DNA from: JAFGVL01 sp963663245
GTDB taxonomy: Bacteria > Bacteroidota > Bacteroidia > Bacteroidales > Paludibacteraceae
Assembly: GCA_963663245.1 (NCBI GenBank)
Contig: OY760143.1
Span: 2,356,001-2,420,000 of the forward strand
DNA length: 64,000 nt
Reading direction: 5' to 3'
This document shows positions 61,902 through 64,000 of the stretch, piece after piece (position 1 is the first letter of the stretch; each line of letters starts with the position of its first letter). Both the position numbers and the translations under genes were made by a program. Under the pieces are notes generated by a model. It saw only the letters and a program-made list of their open reading frames with translations, was not told where the DNA came from and did no database searches.

Positions 61902-62927
61902 ATGAGAGCTACATTTAAAAATATAAGTCTACAATTTAAGTTTCCCGCAGGAACTTCACGTGGTGTTTTAGATGAGAAACCATCTTCCCTTTTATTCTTA
62001 GAAGAAAATAACCAAATAGGAATAGGAGAATGCTCTACGATACCTGGCTTAAGTATAGACCCTGAAGATAGTTACGAGAATAAATTAAATGAACTTTGTA
62101 CGGCTATAAATAATGGACAACATCCATATTCGGTAGATTTATCAGCATACCCCTCTATTATATTTGGTTTAGAAACAGCTTTGCTTGACCTTCACTCCAA
62201 GGAATCAAAAATTCTTTTCGACAGTGCCTTTAGTCGCAGTTTGGCAGGAATCCCCATTAATGGTTTAGTTTGGATGGGAGAAAAATCATTCATGCAGAAT
62301 CAAATTAAAGAAAAAATAAAGGCAGGATTTAAATGTATTAAACTAAAAATTGGAGCTTTAGATCTCGATACTGAGTTAGAGATATTAGCGAATATAAGAA
62401 AAGAATATTCCAAAGAAGTTATTGAAATACGCTTAGATGCTAACGGAGCTTTTTCTCCTTCAGAGGCTATGCTTAAACTACAGAAGCTTTCGATTTTTGA
62501 CATTCACTCCATAGAACAGCCAGTAAAAAACTGTAAAGATTGGTTAATAAAATACGGACAATCACCAATACCAATTGCCTTAGACGAAGAGCTAATTGGC
62601 ATTCCTTCTGAAGAAAAAGAAAATCTACTTATACTTGCACAACCTAAATACATCATACTAAAACCAAGTATTTTAGGAGGTATTACAGCCTGTATGGAAT
62701 GGATACGCTTAGCCGATAAACACAGTATAGGATGGTGGGTTACATCTGCTCTAGAATCGAACATTGGATTGAATGCAATTGCTCAATGGACAGCAAGCTT
62801 AGGTGTTGGCATGCCTCAAGGCCTAGGCACTGGAGAATTGTACCGCAACAATATTCCATCACCCTTACAAATAAGCAATGGAAAATTATATTATAGAAAA
62901 GATATAAAGTGGGATTTAGGATTTTAA
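61902..62927 (+). CDS. menC: o-Succinylbenzoate synthase MenC
   Basis: An enolase-superfamily dehydratase that makes o-succinylbenzoate. The 341-residue protein has the catalytic lysine in CIKLKIGALDLD, metal ligands in EIRLDANGAFS (Asp), SIEQPVKN (Glu) and IALDEELIG (Asp), and the second lysine in YIILKPSILGG. It lies between menA and menE with four bases before menE. MenH, the enzyme that supplies its SHCHC substrate, is not seen here. Confidence 0.94.
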   Translation: MRATFKNISLQFKFPAGTSRGVLDEKPSSLLFLEENNQIGIGECSTIPGLSIDPEDSYENKLNELCTAINNGQHPYSVDLSAYPSIIFGLETALLDLHSKESKILFDSAFSRSLAGIPINGLVWMGEKSFMQNQIKEKIKAGFKCIKLKIGALDLDTELEILANIRKEYSKEVIEIRLDANGAFSPSEAMLKLQKLSIFDIHSIEQPVKNCKDWLIKYGQSPIPIALDEELIGIPSEEKENLLILAQPKYIILKPSILGGITACMEWIRLADKHSIGWWVTSALESNIGLNAIAQWTASLGVGMPQGLGTGELYRNNIPSPLQISNGKLYYRKDIKWDLGF

Positions 62928-62931
62928 TGAA

Positions 62932-63972
62932 ATGAAGCAAATAACGCTCAATAACCAAAGATATACTGCCGAAGAATTACACCAAATTCCAAGCAAAGCT
63001 CCTTGGCAAAAATCCATTGTTGATTTTCTTAAACTGTGGTTTGATAATAATGAAACGATTACGGTTCAAACATCAGGTTCTACAGGAGAACCTAAAAATA
63101 TAGAATTATCCAAAAAGAGCATGAGAGATTCTGCTCTTACAACAAATAATTTCTTTGGCTTAGACAAATCAACAACGGCTTTACTTTGTTTGCCTGCTAA
63201 CTATATTGCCGGAAAAATGATGCTAGTTCGTGCCATAGTAGGAGGCTATAATTTATTGACCACAGAACCATCGGCTAACCCTATTCTAGATTTAAAACAG
63301 GACATTGATTTTATGGCGGTAACACCGCATCAGATGGATCGGATTTTGAATTTTGTAGAGACGGTGCACGCTCCGTCTCTACAAAAAACCACCAATATAA
63401 TAATCGGCGGCGCCCCCATCTCATCGCAACTAGAAAAACAATGCCAATCCCTATCATCCAATATCTATGAAACATATGGCATGACAGAAACCTGCACCCA
63501 TATTGCTTTACGAGAATTAAACAAGGAGAAAGCTTTCAAGGTATTAGATAAAATAAGCATCTTTCAAGATGACAGAAATTGCTTGGTTATTTCTGCATCT
63601 CATTTATCCAAACAAGATATCATCACCAATGATATGGTGGAAATTATCGACGAGACGCATTTCCGTTGGTTAGGAAGAATTGATAATGTAATCAATTCTG
63701 GGGGGATTAAAATTCATCCTGAACTACTAGAGAAAAAAATAGAGTCACTAATTCCTTATCGCTTTTTTATATCATCTTTACCCGATGAGAAATTAGGTCA
63801 AAAAGCAGTTTTAATTATTGAAGCTGACACTCCTATTGCAAATCTAAAAGAGCAACTAAAACATGTGTTGGGTAAATTTGAGATGCCTAAAGAAATTTTA
63901 TATTTGGATGAATTTATTTGTGCCGAGAATGGAAAGGTTTTACGAAACGACACATTATGCCTTCATTACTAA
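62932..63972 (+). CDS. menE: o-Succinylbenzoate-CoA ligase MenE
   Basis: Adenylates o-succinylbenzoate and forms the CoA thioester. The 346-residue protein is the short Bacteroidota form: VQTSGSTGEPKNIELSKKSM (ATP loop), ETYGMTETCTHIALRE (adenylate site) and FRWLGRIDNVINSGGIKIHP, with a short C-terminal domain ending NGKVLRNDTLCLHY. At about residues 142-151 the segment VETVHAPSLQ is written by a palindromic repeat (63355-63382), in the same frame as in nnr, just before the IIIGGAPIS strand. The gene ends the men operon, unless the gene starting three bases after its stop is also part of it. Confidence 0.94.
   Translation: MKQITLNNQRYTAEELHQIPSKAPWQKSIVDFLKLWFDNNETITVQTSGSTGEPKNIELSKKSMRDSALTTNNFFGLDKSTTALLCLPANYIAGKMMLVRAIVGGYNLLTTEPSANPILDLKQDIDFMAVTPHQMDRILNFVETVHAPSLQKTTNIIIGGAPISSQLEKQCQSLSSNIYETYGMTETCTHIALRELNKEKAFKVLDKISIFQDDRNCLVISASHLSKQDIITNDMVEIIDETHFRWLGRIDNVINSGGIKIHPELLEKKIESLIPYRFFISSLPDEKLGQKAVLIIEADTPIANLKEQLKHVLGKFEMPKEILYLDEFICAENGKVLRNDTLCLHY
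63355..63382. repeat. Palindromic repeat copy D, inside menE
   Basis: Arms GTAGAGACGG and CCGTCTCTAC are perfect; the eight-base centre TGCACGCT is imperfect, differing from the ideal TGCATGCA. It is read as Val-Glu-Thr-Val-His-Ala-Pro-Ser-Leu, then Gln, in the same phase as copy B. Confidence 0.9.
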
Positions 63973-63975
63973 ATT

Positions 63976-64000
63976 ATGAAAAAATCTATTTCTAAGTTTA
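63976..64000 (+). CDS. Start of the next gene (partial)
   Basis: An ATG at 63976, three bases after the menE stop, opens a frame reading MKKSISKF up to the window edge. The Lys-rich start followed by Ser would suit a signal peptide or a small cytosolic protein. Too little is visible to say more. Confidence 0.4.

Noticed and set aside
1..64000. CRISPR array, insertion sequence, integrase or phage module
   Set aside because: No regularly spaced direct repeats, transposase, recombinase or phage structural gene was found; the palindromes are dispersed and have no spacer pattern.

Overview
The window is 64 kb of AT-rich, densely coding chromosome from a member of the Bacteroidota. The evidence is the recurring Bacteroidota -7 promoter motif TAnnTTTG (often with TTG 19-22 bases upstream), the general lack of Shine-Dalgarno sequences, a type IX secretion C-terminal sorting domain on a subtilase, Bacteroidota-restricted families (DUF4831, DUF6252-like lipoprotein, an Obg with an acidic tail) and a debranching enzyme / glycosyltransferase / GH57 glycogen operon like that of Bacteroides. 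I cannot assign a genus. No rRNA, tRNA, CRISPR array, transposase, phage gene or plasmid origin was recognised, and no gap between genes exceeds 300 bases; the longest are 29565-29853 and 5737-5995.

Layout. 1-8.5 kb (mostly +): end of a conserved hypothetical gene, rsmI, a coiled-coil lipoprotein, a secreted M28-type peptidase with an altered metal site, a DsrE-like protein, fmt and nadK on the minus strand, then exbB-exbD-TonB-like and a DJ-1 family gene. 8.5-17 kb: TPR and DUF456 genes (-), then an AddA-like helicase-nuclease, an exported protein and an AddB-like nuclease (+). 17-22 kb (-): aconitase, isocitrate dehydrogenase and citrate synthase in one operon, the last broken by a single-base frameshift. 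22-29 kb (-): a glycogen-metabolism operon followed by a small cassette of histidine-rich membrane proteins and a superoxide-reductase-like periplasmic protein. 29-39 kb: rplS, a GH3/beta-lactamase fusion, a bifunctional Rel enzyme with an M23 peptidase, and alaS. 39-52 kb: a lipoprotein, obgE-pgeF, xseAB, a T9SS subtilase, recQ, a GH28 enzyme, hpt-adk and a POT peptide transporter. 52-54 kb: three tandem paralogous small membrane proteins. 54-64 kb (+): NAD(P)HX repair, DUF4831, HU, then a nearly complete menaquinone operon (thioesterase-menF-D-B-A-C-E), ending in the first codons of another gene.

The genes form coherent modules: anaplerotic and oxidative TCA steps, glycogen turnover, menaquinone synthesis, TonB energisation and double-strand break repair. 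The least expected signal is a family of about 28-base palindromes sharing AGACG...CGTCT arms. Four copies are seen: two between operon genes (icd/citrate synthase and menB/menA) and two inside coding regions (the NAD(P)HX gene and menE), where both are read in the same frame and add nearly the same peptide. Other points worth a second look are the citrate synthase frameshift, the M28 enzyme whose bridging metal-ligand aspartate is a serine, the haem-like membrane cassette, the three tandem paralogues with identical 5' ends, and mutually exclusive hairpins upstream of the HU gene.
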